Positions 1 through 8,292 of a stretch of 64,000 nt of DNA are shown one piece after another. Numbering within the stretch: position 1 is the first letter of the stretch; every line of letters starts with the position of its first letter. Both the position numbers and the translations under genes were made by a program. Location of the stretch: the NCBI GenBank assembly GCA_951812725.1, contig OX638330.1, positions 5,621,405-5,685,404 on the forward strand. The letters run 5' to 3'. Under the pieces are notes generated by a model. That model saw nothing but the letters and a program-made list of their open reading frames with translations, was not told the DNA's origin and made no database searches. This DNA comes from an uncultured Caldilineaceae bacterium (GTDB taxonomy: Bacteria > Chloroflexota > Anaerolineae > Caldilineales > Caldilineaceae).

Positions 1-767
1 GTTGCCAGCCACTCGCTGACACACTCTGTGCGTGCGGCGTTGAATGGGCTTGTCACCGCCAAGCGGTGCCCGCTGCTGCTGCTGACCTTCTTGGCGCCGG
101 CGCTGACAATGGCGATGATATCTCGCAGCGCCCAATGGCCTTCATCGTACATCTGGTGGGCCACACTACGAGAATCGAGAACTGTAGCTTCAGGACAGGT
201 AAATGACTCCCCTTCTCCCCAACCCCGCTCCCATTCGACAAAGCCGCCAAACAAACTGCGGCTGGCCGAGCCGCTCCCTTGCCGGGCCACGGCAGAGAGT
301 TGCGCGGCGTCCAGTTGGAGACCCAGCGCGGCAGCCGCGGCGACGGTGAGCGCGGCGAATCCACTGGCCGAGCTGGCGATGCCAGACGCCATCGGAAAAT
401 TATTGTTGCTGACTACGTGGGCTCTGTCCGAAACACCGGCCAAGGCGCGCAACCGGTCGAGGTGGGCGCCAATACGCTCTGCTGGCGCACCCTGAAGCTG
501 CACTCCGTCGATCGAAATCCTGTCCGTTGGCAAGTCTGCGCTGTTATCCCAGGCGACCGTCGTGGTTGTATGCGCGTCGGCCAGGGTCATGCTGATTGAA
601 TTGTTGAGCGGGATGTTCAAATCGTCGCTGACCACCAACTGCTGGCCGCTAGCCGCTGAGGTTGTGCCGTCGACAACGCCCCAGTATTTGATGAATGCAA
701 TATTACTGCCGGCGCGGCAAGAGGCCTTGCGTTCAGACAGCGAACCGGTTGCGCACTGGTCAGTCAC
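1..767 (-). CDS. mvaD: Diphosphomevalonate / phosphomevalonate decarboxylase, 3' end outside window
   Basis: GHMP-superfamily decarboxylase of the mevalonate route to isoprenoids, cut by the left window edge, so only about 255 N-terminal residues are visible. The GTG start at 767 overlaps the stop of the upstream gene in a GTGA, which indicates translational coupling. Visible family motifs are NIAFIKYWG at residues 22-30, the phosphate loop PMASGIASSASG at 125-136, SASRSLFGGFVEW near 167-179, and an SSSSGHR segment near 229-234. The catalytic Asp region lies beyond the window. The lysine that usually follows KYWG is a valine here. In the Chloroflexota member Roseiflexus a homologue acts on phosphomevalonate rather than diphosphomevalonate, so the exact substrate is open. 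Family assignment is firm; substrate is inferred. Confidence 0.85.
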   Translation of the reverse strand, partial: MTDQCATGSLSERKASCRAGSNIAFIKYWGVVDGTTSAASGQQLVVSDDLNIPLNNSISMTLADAHTTTTVAWDNSADLPTDRISIDGVQLQGAPAERIGAHLDRLRALAGVSDRAHVVSNNNFPMASGIASSASGFAALTVAAAAALGLQLDAAQLSAVARQGSGSASRSLFGGFVEWERGWGEGESFTCPEATVLDSRSVAHQMYDEGHWALRDIIAIVSAGAKKVSSSSGHRLAVTSPFNAARTECVSEWLA

Positions 768-1066
768 GCTTCTCGTTCTGCCTGCTGCTCGCATCGGCGC
801 AGGAGGTCATCGATCAACTCGTCATGCGCGCGGAAATGGATCGTTACGCCGTCTTGGGTCTGCTCGATGCGCGCCTGCCAGCCGATACCTTCAACCAGCG
901 CCAGCTTCTCGACCACACCGGCGCCCAGCCTTTTGAGCACGGCTTCGGCCTGGTCGGCTGTCAGTCCCGGGAATTCCAAACTTTCTGATTCGTACAGGTC
1001 GTCATCCTGAAAGCGGGGATCGCGGCTGTCTTCCTCGTCTCCCAGCGATGGGGCGCTGATCGGCAT
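764..1066 (-). CDS. Small acidic protein of unknown function coupled to mvaD
   Basis: A 100-residue protein with an acidic N-terminus (an EEDSRDPRFQDDD stretch) followed by a compact alpha/beta-looking region ending in EQQAEREA. I do not recognise a named family. The start at 1066 is chosen because a strong AAGGAG sits just upstream and because longer versions would run into the preceding gene. Its stop overlaps the GTG of the decarboxylase gene by 4 bases, and the DHH phosphoesterase gene ends 46 bases upstream, so the three genes look like one operon. No signal peptide or membrane segment is visible. A role is not inferable beyond co-expression with the isoprenoid enzyme. Confidence 0.7.
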   Translation of the reverse strand: MPISAPSLGDEEDSRDPRFQDDDLYESESLEFPGLTADQAEAVLKRLGAGVVEKLALVEGIGWQARIEQTQDGVTIHFRAHDELIDDLLRRCEQQAEREA

Positions 1067-1112
1067 CAAGCAACTCCTTCGCACCCCTTCCGAGCAGGGG
1101 CGTAACCTTACT

Positions 1113-2468
1113 CTATTCGGCCTCCAGAAGAGCGACGCCCATATCGTTGCCGGCGCCCAACTCTTTGAGAAATCGGGGCACAAGCGCATGCAACTCGGCG
1201 ATCCGTTCTGCTGGCGTTTTATCGGGTAGATGGATACGCCCGCCGGCCATCGTATTATGACCGCCCGCGGAGCCGTTCCTGCCGGCGATGATGCGCACCA
1301 AACGGCCGGCCTTAGCGTTCGAATCTGACGCGCGTACCGACATCACGCCCTGGTCCTGGAAAATCCCCAGGCAGACGACCCATGCGACATTTTCCATGCG
1401 CATCAAAAGATCCGCCACCTCTGCCGCCATATCGGGCCGCGGCATATCAAAAAGCAGGCTGACGGCAATATCGCCCGCCCTCTCAGTCTCTTCTTCCGAC
1501 TCTTCGTCTCCCCCGTCCGCATCCTCGCCCCCATCCTCCAGGCCTGTCGGCGGACCGGGACTGCCGGGCGCAAGCATGCGCGAGAGCGCGATGATATCAA
1601 GATCGAATCGCTCAAGGTCCGACCTGTAACCGTCCGTCTCATCCTCTTCCAGGATCTCCTCCGCCTCCTCCGCCTCCTCTTCATCCTCCTCATCGACCGC
1701 GCTGGGCATGGAGACCGTGTAGATTGTCGTATTGGCTAGAGCATCGCTTATGCTGCGAAAATATGTGCGCGGAACCTGCACATGTTCAATACGGTTCAGC
1801 AGGTCAGTCTCGACTAGATGACGCAAGGTCGAGTACGCCCAGATATCCAGGGCCGACGTTTGCCTGCTCAGGCCCATCGTATCCGACTTGATCCCGTAGA
1901 AGAGGGCCGTCGCCAGTCGCCTGTCGATCGGCACTTCCGCCACCGCCAGATATTCGCACAATAGCGTGGAGGAGGCGCCCACATCCGGACGCACGTCGTG
2001 GACCTTGGCCCGAAGCTGGCTGCGCCGCGGCGGATGATGATCGATCGCGACCAGCACCTCTTCACCGGGGTAGTCGGTGCTCCACAGCAGATGATTGGCG
2101 GCCACAGGCTGCGTATCGACCAGCATCACACCGTCATATACGCTCATCTCCGCCGCCGCCGCCCGCTGCGAAATGCGGACCTTGTGGGGCACGATCTCAT
2201 CGGCCATCGTACGGTTCTCGGCCCGGCCGATGATGCCGCCGTGTCCCAGTGTGACGCCCGTGGCTGGAGCGTGGATACGCAACAACTCCTCCAGTGCGCG
2301 CGCACTGGCGATTGCGTCTGGGTCCGGATCATTGTGCATCAGAACCAGGAGGTTGTTCTTCCCCTCCACCAGCTCAAGGATCTGCTGGACTCTTCTTTCT
2401 ATAGAACTCCGCCGCCGGCCACCATAGTCTTCCGGCAAAGGGAGCACCGCTGTTAGGGTTTCTTCCAT
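1113..2468 (-). CDS. DHH/DHHA1 phosphoesterase (NrnA-like) with acidic inserts
   Basis: Cytoplasmic DHH-family phosphoesterase, a group that includes oligoribonuclease/pAp phosphatases (NrnA) and cyclic dinucleotide hydrolases. Metal-binding motifs are HNDPDPDAIASA at residues 45-56, DTQP at 118-121 and the signature DHHP at 143-146. The DHHA1 substrate-binding loop GGHNTMAGG is at 402-410. At 451 residues it is longer than the usual 310-350, because of two very acidic, probably disordered stretches near 259-279 and 311-330 that lie between the DHH and DHHA1 domains. It heads a minus-strand operon with a small acidic protein and the mevalonate-route decarboxylase. Family call is secure; the in vivo substrate cannot be told from sequence. 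Confidence 0.85.
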   Translation of the reverse strand: MEETLTAVLPLPEDYGGRRRSSIERRVQQILELVEGKNNLLVLMHNDPDPDAIASARALEELLRIHAPATGVTLGHGGIIGRAENRTMADEIVPHKVRISQRAAAAEMSVYDGVMLVDTQPVAANHLLWSTDYPGEEVLVAIDHHPPRRSQLRAKVHDVRPDVGASSTLLCEYLAVAEVPIDRRLATALFYGIKSDTMGLSRQTSALDIWAYSTLRHLVETDLLNRIEHVQVPRTYFRSISDALANTTIYTVSMPSAVDEEDEEEAEEAEEILEEDETDGYRSDLERFDLDIIALSRMLAPGSPGPPTGLEDGGEDADGGDEESEEETERAGDIAVSLLFDMPRPDMAAEVADLLMRMENVAWVVCLGIFQDQGVMSVRASDSNAKAGRLVRIIAGRNGSAGGHNTMAGGRIHLPDKTPAERIAELHALVPRFLKELGAGNDMGVALLEAE

Positions 2469-3013
2469 GACTTGTCCGTTCGCCCACTGAACCGTAGGTT
2501 CGATTGCCGGATATTCCTTCCAGACGAAAGACGGAAATCAAGCAGGGCGGGGGTATTATACCCAACATGGTCCTTTCGCGGAAGCACTGTTTTTGGCAAA
2601 ACGTCGCACTTCCTCTTGGCGCCCATTTCGAGAGCAAGCACAGCCTTCATCTGCCTCTGGGCGGTCGGGCCTTCGGCCCTCCCTTGTGCAGGGGCTGCGC
2701 CCCCGCAACGCCCCCCTCCAAAACCATGCCTCGCCACCGCCGCACTGTTCATTTCCCCTGGCCCCGAGCCCCCGTCAGCTGCAGTTCCCGCTTGTTGAGC
2801 AATCCGCATATTTGAGGTACGATTGGGCGCACCCGGCATCTGGTCGCCGCCAGATAAAAAACCGCTGGACATGGCTGCCCGCCGACTCCAGCCCCCGACA
2901 CCAAAAAGGCGTGGAATTTCTGCGCCAACCAGAGCGGACGCCCCGCACATGGCGGCCGGCATCCGCTCGCTTAAAACGGAAGATTCGCAGATTTTCGCAC
3001 AAAGGATGCGCGC
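2469..3013. other. Intergenic region between divergent genes, with a core-only repeat copy
   Basis: 545 bases between the divergently transcribed DHH and DUF3500 genes. It contains the hairpin core repeat at 2659-2732. A TATAAT reading leftward (plus-strand positions 2555-2560) may be the -10 of the DHH operon, but its -35 is weak. Open frames here on both strands are low-complexity read-throughs of the repeat and are not called as genes. Confidence 0.6.
2659..2732 (+). repeat. Dispersed hairpin core repeat, copy A (core only)
   Basis: GC-rich core starting GGGCGGTCGGGCCTTCGGCC and ending near AAAACCATGCCTC. It forms two adjacent hairpins, GGGCCTTCGGCCC and GGGGCTGCGCCCC. The same core recurs at five other intergenic sites in the window. 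The inverted-repeat ends seen at the 7942 and 31558 copies are not visible here, so this is a core-only or decayed copy. Confidence 0.85.
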
Positions 3014-4108
3014 ATGACAAACACAATCGATACCTTGACCGGCGCTGGCGCGCAAACTGTCGTCCGGCGTATGGGTGAAGCCGCGGCAGCATTTCTCGCC
3101 TCTCTGTCCATAGACCAGAAACACAGAGCGGTAGTTCCCTTTGCCGATAAGGAAGAGCGCACAAACTGGCATTATACGCCCATCCTGCGAAAGGGGCTCT
3201 CTCTGTCCGAAATGGGCTTTCCGCAACGGCAAAAAGCTCTGCAATTGGTAAATGCCGGTCTCAGTCGCACCGGTTTTGTTACCGCCTCGACCGTGATGGG
3301 AATAGAGAGCGCTCTCGACATGTTGGAAGATTGGGAGCGTACGCATCCCGGCAGAGATCCACAGCTCTACTTTCTGACCGTTTTCGGCAGCCCCGATGAA
3401 AAGGGCCTGTGGGGATGGCGTTTTGAAGGCCATCATATCTCGCTCAATTTCACGATTGCCGATGGGAAGATCATCTCACCCACGCCAATGTTCTTCGGTT
3501 CAAACCCAGCCGATGCGTCTCTCAGCCCCGCGGCCGCGCTTCGCCCACTGGCAGGCGTCGAAGATCTGGCCCGGGAACTCGTCCGCTCTTTTGATGAGGA
3601 GGCCCTCACAACCGCAACCATCTCTCCCGCCGCGCCGCCGGACAATGTACTCTACAATCTGCCCGAAATCGTTGAAGGTACATTTCATGTGCCTGCCAAC
3701 CACCCCGGCCTGAACGTCTGGAAAGACGCCCATGGCTTGGACGATGAGCACGTTCAAGCCTTGCGCTACTCCGATACACCCCGCGGCATCTGCCGCAGCC
3801 GGATGAACGGCGATCAGCAGGAACTCCTGCTGGCACTCATCGGCGAGTACATCCATCGAATGCCGGACGAACTGGCTGAGATCGAGTGGCACCACCTCGG
3901 CGAGTCCGGCCTCGACGGAATCCACTTCGCCTGGGCAGGCGGCCTGGAGAAGAGACAAGGGCACTACTATCGCATTCAAGGATCCCGCTTCGTGTGTGAG
4001 TACGACAACACGCAAAACGACGCCAATCACATCCACTCGGTTTGGCGGGATCCGGCCAACGACTTCGGCAAAGATATCCTTGCGCACCACTATGCCCACC
4101 ATCATTAA
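3014..4108 (+). CDS. DUF3500 domain protein
   Basis: A 364-residue protein matching the DUF3500 family over its full length. Recognisable pieces are the conserved FGSPDEKGLWGWRFEGHHIS stretch near residues 121-140 and a C-terminal region with an HFAWAGG near 311 followed by a YYRIQG...EYDNTQNDANHIHSVWRD segment, typical of this family. The C-terminus is His-rich (AHHYAHHH). No signal peptide is visible. The biochemical activity of DUF3500 is not known to me; the many conserved His and Asp residues are suggestive of a metal site, which is inference. An AAAGGA lies 8 bases before the ATG. It stands alone, transcribed away from the DHH operon. Confidence 0.85.
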   Translation: MTNTIDTLTGAGAQTVVRRMGEAAAAFLASLSIDQKHRAVVPFADKEERTNWHYTPILRKGLSLSEMGFPQRQKALQLVNAGLSRTGFVTASTVMGIESALDMLEDWERTHPGRDPQLYFLTVFGSPDEKGLWGWRFEGHHISLNFTIADGKIISPTPMFFGSNPADASLSPAAALRPLAGVEDLARELVRSFDEEALTTATISPAAPPDNVLYNLPEIVEGTFHVPANHPGLNVWKDAHGLDDEHVQALRYSDTPRGICRSRMNGDQQELLLALIGEYIHRMPDELAEIEWHHLGESGLDGIHFAWAGGLEKRQGHYYRIQGSRFVCEYDNTQNDANHIHSVWRDPANDFGKDILAHHYAHHH

Positions 4109-4307
4109 CCGTTGATGGCGCGCCGTCCGTTCAGGCTGTCTGCCTGTCCTGCAAGTTCATTGAGTTCGCTCAGCGCACGTCGAGTCCGGCCTCTCCAACG
4201 ACGACATCATCTTGGAATGGCGGCAGACCTCCCGTTACCCTACGCCGCCGGACTCGTGTTAGAATCGGCACAGCCCACCTGCTGCGCGTAGGGCCGGAGG
4301 AGACAGT

Positions 4308-5201
4308 ATGGAATCCAATGAGGTGATGCGAGACAGGCAACGGGAACAGACGAATATCGACCAAGATAATGGTCGTCGTTCCTCGCCGCGCCAAAAAAAT
4401 GGGCGCCGGGAGCATCTCAGCAAAAATGAGTTTGCGCCGGATGACGGCCGTTTCGTCACCCTGGAGGAGTATTGGGCCAAGTGGTATGAGAACCCCTACC
4501 CGCACATCGACGTCAGCTATGAATGGAACAATGGCAGGTTGGAGGCAAAGCCATTGCCCAATAAGCCTCAACTCAGCCTTTACAATTGGTTTCTCGACCT
4601 TCTGCGCCGCTACTTGGAAACGAACAAAATTGCAGATCTCATCAATCTGGAGACCGGCTTTGTCCTGACCATTGCAGACCCCGAAGAACCATCCGGCCAG
4701 CGGGGAGCGGTGCGAAAACCGGACATCGGTGTGATCCTGAATAGCAACCCGGTGTCATGGGGGCGCATTGACCAACGCCATTTCGCCGGGGTCTGCGACA
4801 TGGTTGTGGAGGCGCTGTCCGATTCCACCCAAGCCGAAGCTGAACGAGATACCGAAGAGAAGAAACGCGACTATGCACTGGCCGGGGTGAAAGAGTACTA
4901 CATTCTCGATCCCAACGGCGACCATATGCGCTTCTACCGTCTAGCCCCGACAGCGGCAATTTACGAGGAAATTCACCCCGATAACGAGCAGGTGGTCCAC
5001 TCAGAACTGCTTCCGGGATTTCAGTTCCGACATCAGGATTTGTGGCGGCAACCGGAATTGGCGGAGTTGGCTCTGGACGATACATACGCAGGGTATGTCA
5101 TACCTGGCTATCAGGCAACTGTGACCGCCCAGCGCGTCGCAGAAGAGCGTGCGCAAGCACTTGAAGCCGAACTGGCCCGATTGCGCCAACAAGACTCTTG
5201 A
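4308..5201 (+). CDS. Uma2 family (DUF820) PD-(D/E)XK nuclease-fold protein
   Basis: Uma2/DUF820 proteins have a restriction-endonuclease-like fold and are very abundant in Chloroflexota and cyanobacteria; their cellular target is not established. The core motifs are present: KPDIG with Asp139, MVVEALSDST with Glu168, the EEKKRDYALAGV basic helix at about 183-194 and EYYILDP at 196-202. About 40 extra residues at the N-terminus are polar and basic. The C-terminal 25 residues form a short coiled coil (AEERAQALEAELARLRQQ), a common tail in this family. The ATG has a weak upstream GGAGG. No toxin/antitoxin partner lies next to it, so it appears as a solitary gene. Confidence 0.85.
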   Translation: MESNEVMRDRQREQTNIDQDNGRRSSPRQKNGRREHLSKNEFAPDDGRFVTLEEYWAKWYENPYPHIDVSYEWNNGRLEAKPLPNKPQLSLYNWFLDLLRRYLETNKIADLINLETGFVLTIADPEEPSGQRGAVRKPDIGVILNSNPVSWGRIDQRHFAGVCDMVVEALSDSTQAEAERDTEEKKRDYALAGVKEYYILDPNGDHMRFYRLAPTAAIYEEIHPDNEQVVHSELLPGFQFRHQDLWRQPELAELALDDTYAGYVIPGYQATVTAQRVAEERAQALEAELARLRQQDS

Positions 5202-5537
5202 ATACATACTCTTCACAGCCAAACCCGCACTACGGGGACGTCCCCAACTTGAGGATTGTTTGACGGAGTGAACGAAGATCGGTACAATCCCATTCATGCG
5301 CCAGATATCGTATCTTCGTTATCAATGGCAATCCAACAGAAAGAGGCTGATATATTCAGCTAAAAGGTCCCGCGTGGCCACAATTCGGTCGGCAGGACCC
5401 CATACCGATTGTCTGCAAGGTCGATAACAAGACCTCCCAAATCCATGACGGCGGACAATCGATCTGCTCGCAAAAGTTAAATTTGCAGGGATCTGCAAGC
5501 GACTTTACACACGTAACCAACTCTTAAGGAGACTTTT
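5202..5537. other. Intergenic region, no gene seen
   Basis: 336 bases between the Uma2 gene and the molybdenum hydroxylase gene. A short perfect hairpin GGGGACGTCCCC at about 5236-5247 is the only structure I can point to. The last bases carry a strong AAGGAG for the gene that follows. Confidence 0.5.
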
Positions 5538-7814
5538 ATGGCTGAGAACGGCAATTCGGTTATGTCCGGAAACTACCAGGTGGTGGGGACCCGGCCCATT
5601 CGGCACGACGGCGTGGATAAGGTTGTCGGCGCGGCCCGCTATGCCGCCGACCAGAATGTGCCGGGGATGTTGTACGGCAAGTACCTGCGCAGTCCCCATG
5701 CCCACGTACGTATCCTGAGTATCGATACCAGCAAAGCCGAGGCACTGCCCGGTGTCACCGCCATCGTTACTTCGTCCGACCTGGCCGAGGCCGCGGACAA
5801 AATTCAGGAGATGGGTGAAGACGCGGTCAATCTGAGGTATCTCAGCGCCAATATGCTCGCCCATGACAAGGTCCTCTACCATGGCCACGCAATCGCCGCA
5901 GTTGCCGCCACAAGCATCCACATCGCCGAGGAAGCGGTCGGTCTGATCGATGTAGAATATGAAGTCCTCAAACCGGTGCTGGATGTGCGCGAAGCCATGG
6001 CAGACGACGCGCCCATCCTCCTGTCGGAGCTGCGCACCGTCGCTTTGGGCGAAGTCGGCGATAAGCCGACCAACGTCGCACAACATTTCCGCCACGAACG
6101 CGGCGACCTCGAAGCCGGTTACGCCGCGGCCGACGCAATTGTCGAGCGCGAGTTCACAACCGCAATGGTCCACCAGGGATACCTGGAGCCGCAGGCGTCG
6201 ACCGTGCAATGGCGCCCCGACGGTCAGATTCACATCTGGACCAGCACCCAAGGTCCGTTTCAGATCCGGGACTCAGTCTCCGCGCTTCTGCAGGTACCTG
6301 TTTCGCAGGTGAAAGTGACCCCGGCCGAGATCGGCGGCGGTTTCGGCGGTAAGTTCACCCCTTACACCGATCTGCCCTCGGCTCTACTCTCTCGCAAGAG
6401 CGCGCATCGCCCGGTCAAAATGGCGCTGACGCGTACCGAGGTACTGCAGGCGACCGGCCCCACCTCGGGCAGCTACATCAAAGTGAAGATGGGCGCTACC
6501 AAGGACGGCCGCATCACCGCAGTTGAAGCCGACCTGATGTATGAGGCGGGCGCCTATCCAGGCTCACCCGTTGGCGCCGGCGCCGGCGTGATTCTGTCTC
6601 CCTACAAGCTGGACAACCTGCGCATCGATGGCTATGACGTTGTCGTGAACCGTCCCCAGAGCGGCGCCTACCGCGCGCCCGGCGGCACCAATGCCGCGTT
6701 CGCTTCGGAAACGGTTATCGACGAATTGGCTGAGATCCTGGGCATCGACCCGCTGGAGTTCCGCCACATCAACGCCGCCCAGGCAGGGGACCGCCGCCCC
6801 GACGGGCCCGAATACAAGCGCATCGGTTACAAAGAGACCGTTGAAGCCGCCATCGATCATCCCCATACCGCCACCCCGAACGAAGGTACGAATCGGGGCC
6901 GGGGCGTGGCCTCCGGTTTCTGGTTCAATGGCGCCGGCCCTTCAAGCGTCACCGCGATTGTGAACGCCGACGGCACCGTGAACCTGATGGAAGGCTCCGC
7001 TGATATCGGCGGCACCCGCGCCTCCGCCGCGATGATGCTGGCCGAGACAATCGGCGTCGCAGCCGAAGACATCAACCCGCAGGTCGTAGATACCGACTCG
7101 ATCGGCTACACCGGCGGCACCGGCGGCAGCAGCGTCACCCACAAGATCGGCGTCACCACCCATCAACTGGGGCTGGAACTGCGCAAGAAGATGAGCGCAC
7201 AACTGGCCGATTACTGGGAAATGGAAGCATCTGACATCTCCTGGCAGAACGGCCAGTTCCGGGGCAACGGCCACAGCATCGGCTTCAAAGAAGCGGCACA
7301 ACAGTTGTCCAGCGGTTACGAAGCGCTCACCGCCAGCGTTACCATGAATACGGGCGGCGCCGGCCCCTGCTTCGGCACCCATGTTGTCGACGTTGAGGTC
7401 GATCCGGAGACCGGCAAAGTCACGATCCTACGCTATACCGCCGTGCAGGATGTCGGCAAAGCGATCCATCCCAGCTATGTGGAAGGCCAGGTCCAGGGCG
7501 GCGTCGTGCAAGGAATCGGCTGGGCCCTGAATGAAGAGTACATCTACGACGACGAGGGCCATCTGCTCAATGCCAGCCTGCTCGACTATCGTATGCCCAC
7601 CGCGCTCGATCTGCCCATGATCGAGACCGTCTTGGTAGAGGCTACCAACCCGGACCACCCGTTCGGCGTGCGCGGCGTCGGCGAAGTGCCGATCGTCCCA
7701 CCAGCCGGAGCCATCGCCAACGCCATCTACGATGCCATCGGCGTGCGGCCGACTGAACTGCCAATGTCGCCGGCGCGGCTGCTGGAAGCAATCTGGGAGA
7801 AGAACGGCGCCTAG
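5538..7814 (+). CDS. Xanthine dehydrogenase family molybdopterin-binding subunit
   Basis: Large (Mo-cofactor) subunit of the xanthine dehydrogenase / aldehyde oxidase / CO dehydrogenase superfamily, which hydroxylates purines, aldehydes or heteroaromatics. The 758-residue length is usual for a separate large subunit. Visible motifs are the cofactor-binding GGGFGGK at residues 266-272 and the catalytic glutamate in RGVGEVP (Glu716) followed by PPAGAIANAIYDAIG. The start has AAGGAG six bases upstream. No FAD subunit or 2Fe-2S subunit gene and no CoxI/XdhC maturation gene is adjacent, so electron-transfer partners must be encoded elsewhere. A rho-independent terminator follows at 7893. The substrate cannot be deduced from the residues I can see. 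Confidence 0.9.
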   Translation: MAENGNSVMSGNYQVVGTRPIRHDGVDKVVGAARYAADQNVPGMLYGKYLRSPHAHVRILSIDTSKAEALPGVTAIVTSSDLAEAADKIQEMGEDAVNLRYLSANMLAHDKVLYHGHAIAAVAATSIHIAEEAVGLIDVEYEVLKPVLDVREAMADDAPILLSELRTVALGEVGDKPTNVAQHFRHERGDLEAGYAAADAIVEREFTTAMVHQGYLEPQASTVQWRPDGQIHIWTSTQGPFQIRDSVSALLQVPVSQVKVTPAEIGGGFGGKFTPYTDLPSALLSRKSAHRPVKMALTRTEVLQATGPTSGSYIKVKMGATKDGRITAVEADLMYEAGAYPGSPVGAGAGVILSPYKLDNLRIDGYDVVVNRPQSGAYRAPGGTNAAFASETVIDELAEILGIDPLEFRHINAAQAGDRRPDGPEYKRIGYKETVEAAIDHPHTATPNEGTNRGRGVASGFWFNGAGPSSVTAIVNADGTVNLMEGSADIGGTRASAAMMLAETIGVAAEDINPQVVDTDSIGYTGGTGGSSVTHKIGVTTHQLGLELRKKMSAQLADYWEMEASDISWQNGQFRGNGHSIGFKEAAQQLSSGYEALTASVTMNTGGAGPCFGTHVVDVEVDPETGKVTILRYTAVQDVGKAIHPSYVEGQVQGGVVQGIGWALNEEYIYDDEGHLLNASLLDYRMPTALDLPMIETVLVEATNPDHPFGVRGVGEVPIVPPAGAIANAIYDAIGVRPTELPMSPARLLEAIWEKNGA

Positions 7815-7892
7815 CCATCAGTTCGCAATCACTCGCGGCCAGTAACCGCACTGGAAACGAGCGGCGAACCGCGTATCTTTTTTGTTCAGTAA

Positions 7893-7931
7893 GGCGGGTC
7901 GGTGGACCTTGTGTTGACCGGCCCGCCTTTT
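7893..7931 (+). terminator. Rho-independent terminator of the molybdenum hydroxylase gene
   Basis: Stem GGCGGGTCGGT (7893-7903) pairs with ACCGGCCCGCC (7917-7927) over 11 pairs with one G-T wobble, and is followed directly by TTTT. The mobile repeat copy B has inserted 3 bases further on. Confidence 0.85.
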
Positions 7932-7941
7932 GATTCGATTC

Positions 7942-8234
7942 GTAAATACTAAGCCATATAAAGTGACTGTTTTGACCAGCCCTTTATCGCTGCCGCCATT
8001 CAGGCAATCTGATTGCGTATTCGGTTGGCGGCAGCCAGGTTGCTGGAGCCGCACGGCTGGAATGAGGACACAAGGTCGGTGAGCGATGGTTTTGTAGGGG
8101 GGCGTTGCGGGGGCGCAGCCCCTGCACAAGGGAGGGCCGAAGGCCCGACCGCCCAAAATACAACAATGTGGGGAGAAAGAACACCTTTGCTCCCCTCGTT
8201 CAGGGTTGCGAATCAGTTGCGGCTGAGTAGTTAC
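7942..8234 (-). mobile_element. MITE-like non-autonomous element, copy B (intact, IS66-type ends)
   Basis: A 293-bp element flanked by a perfect 8-bp direct repeat TTCGATTC (7934-7941 and 8235-8242). The ends are imperfect inverted repeats: GTAAATACTAAGCC on the left and, on the opposite strand at the right, GTAACTACTCAGCC (12 of 14 match). GTAA termini and 8-bp target duplications are the known signature of IS66-family transposition. No transposase is encoded. The hairpin core lies at 8086-8154 in reverse orientation. It sits between a terminator and the next gene, 58 bp before that gene's ATG. Confidence 0.85.
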
Positions 8235-8292
8235 TTCGATTCAATACATCAGTTGCTGATGGCGCAGTCCGACGGCAGGAGATAATTACCTT

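Noticed and set aside
2453..3436. Long minus-strand frame of 327 codons over the DHH-DUF3500 gap
   Set aside because: It crosses the hairpin repeat and the start of the DUF3500 gene on the opposite strand, with composition of a shadow frame and no family features.
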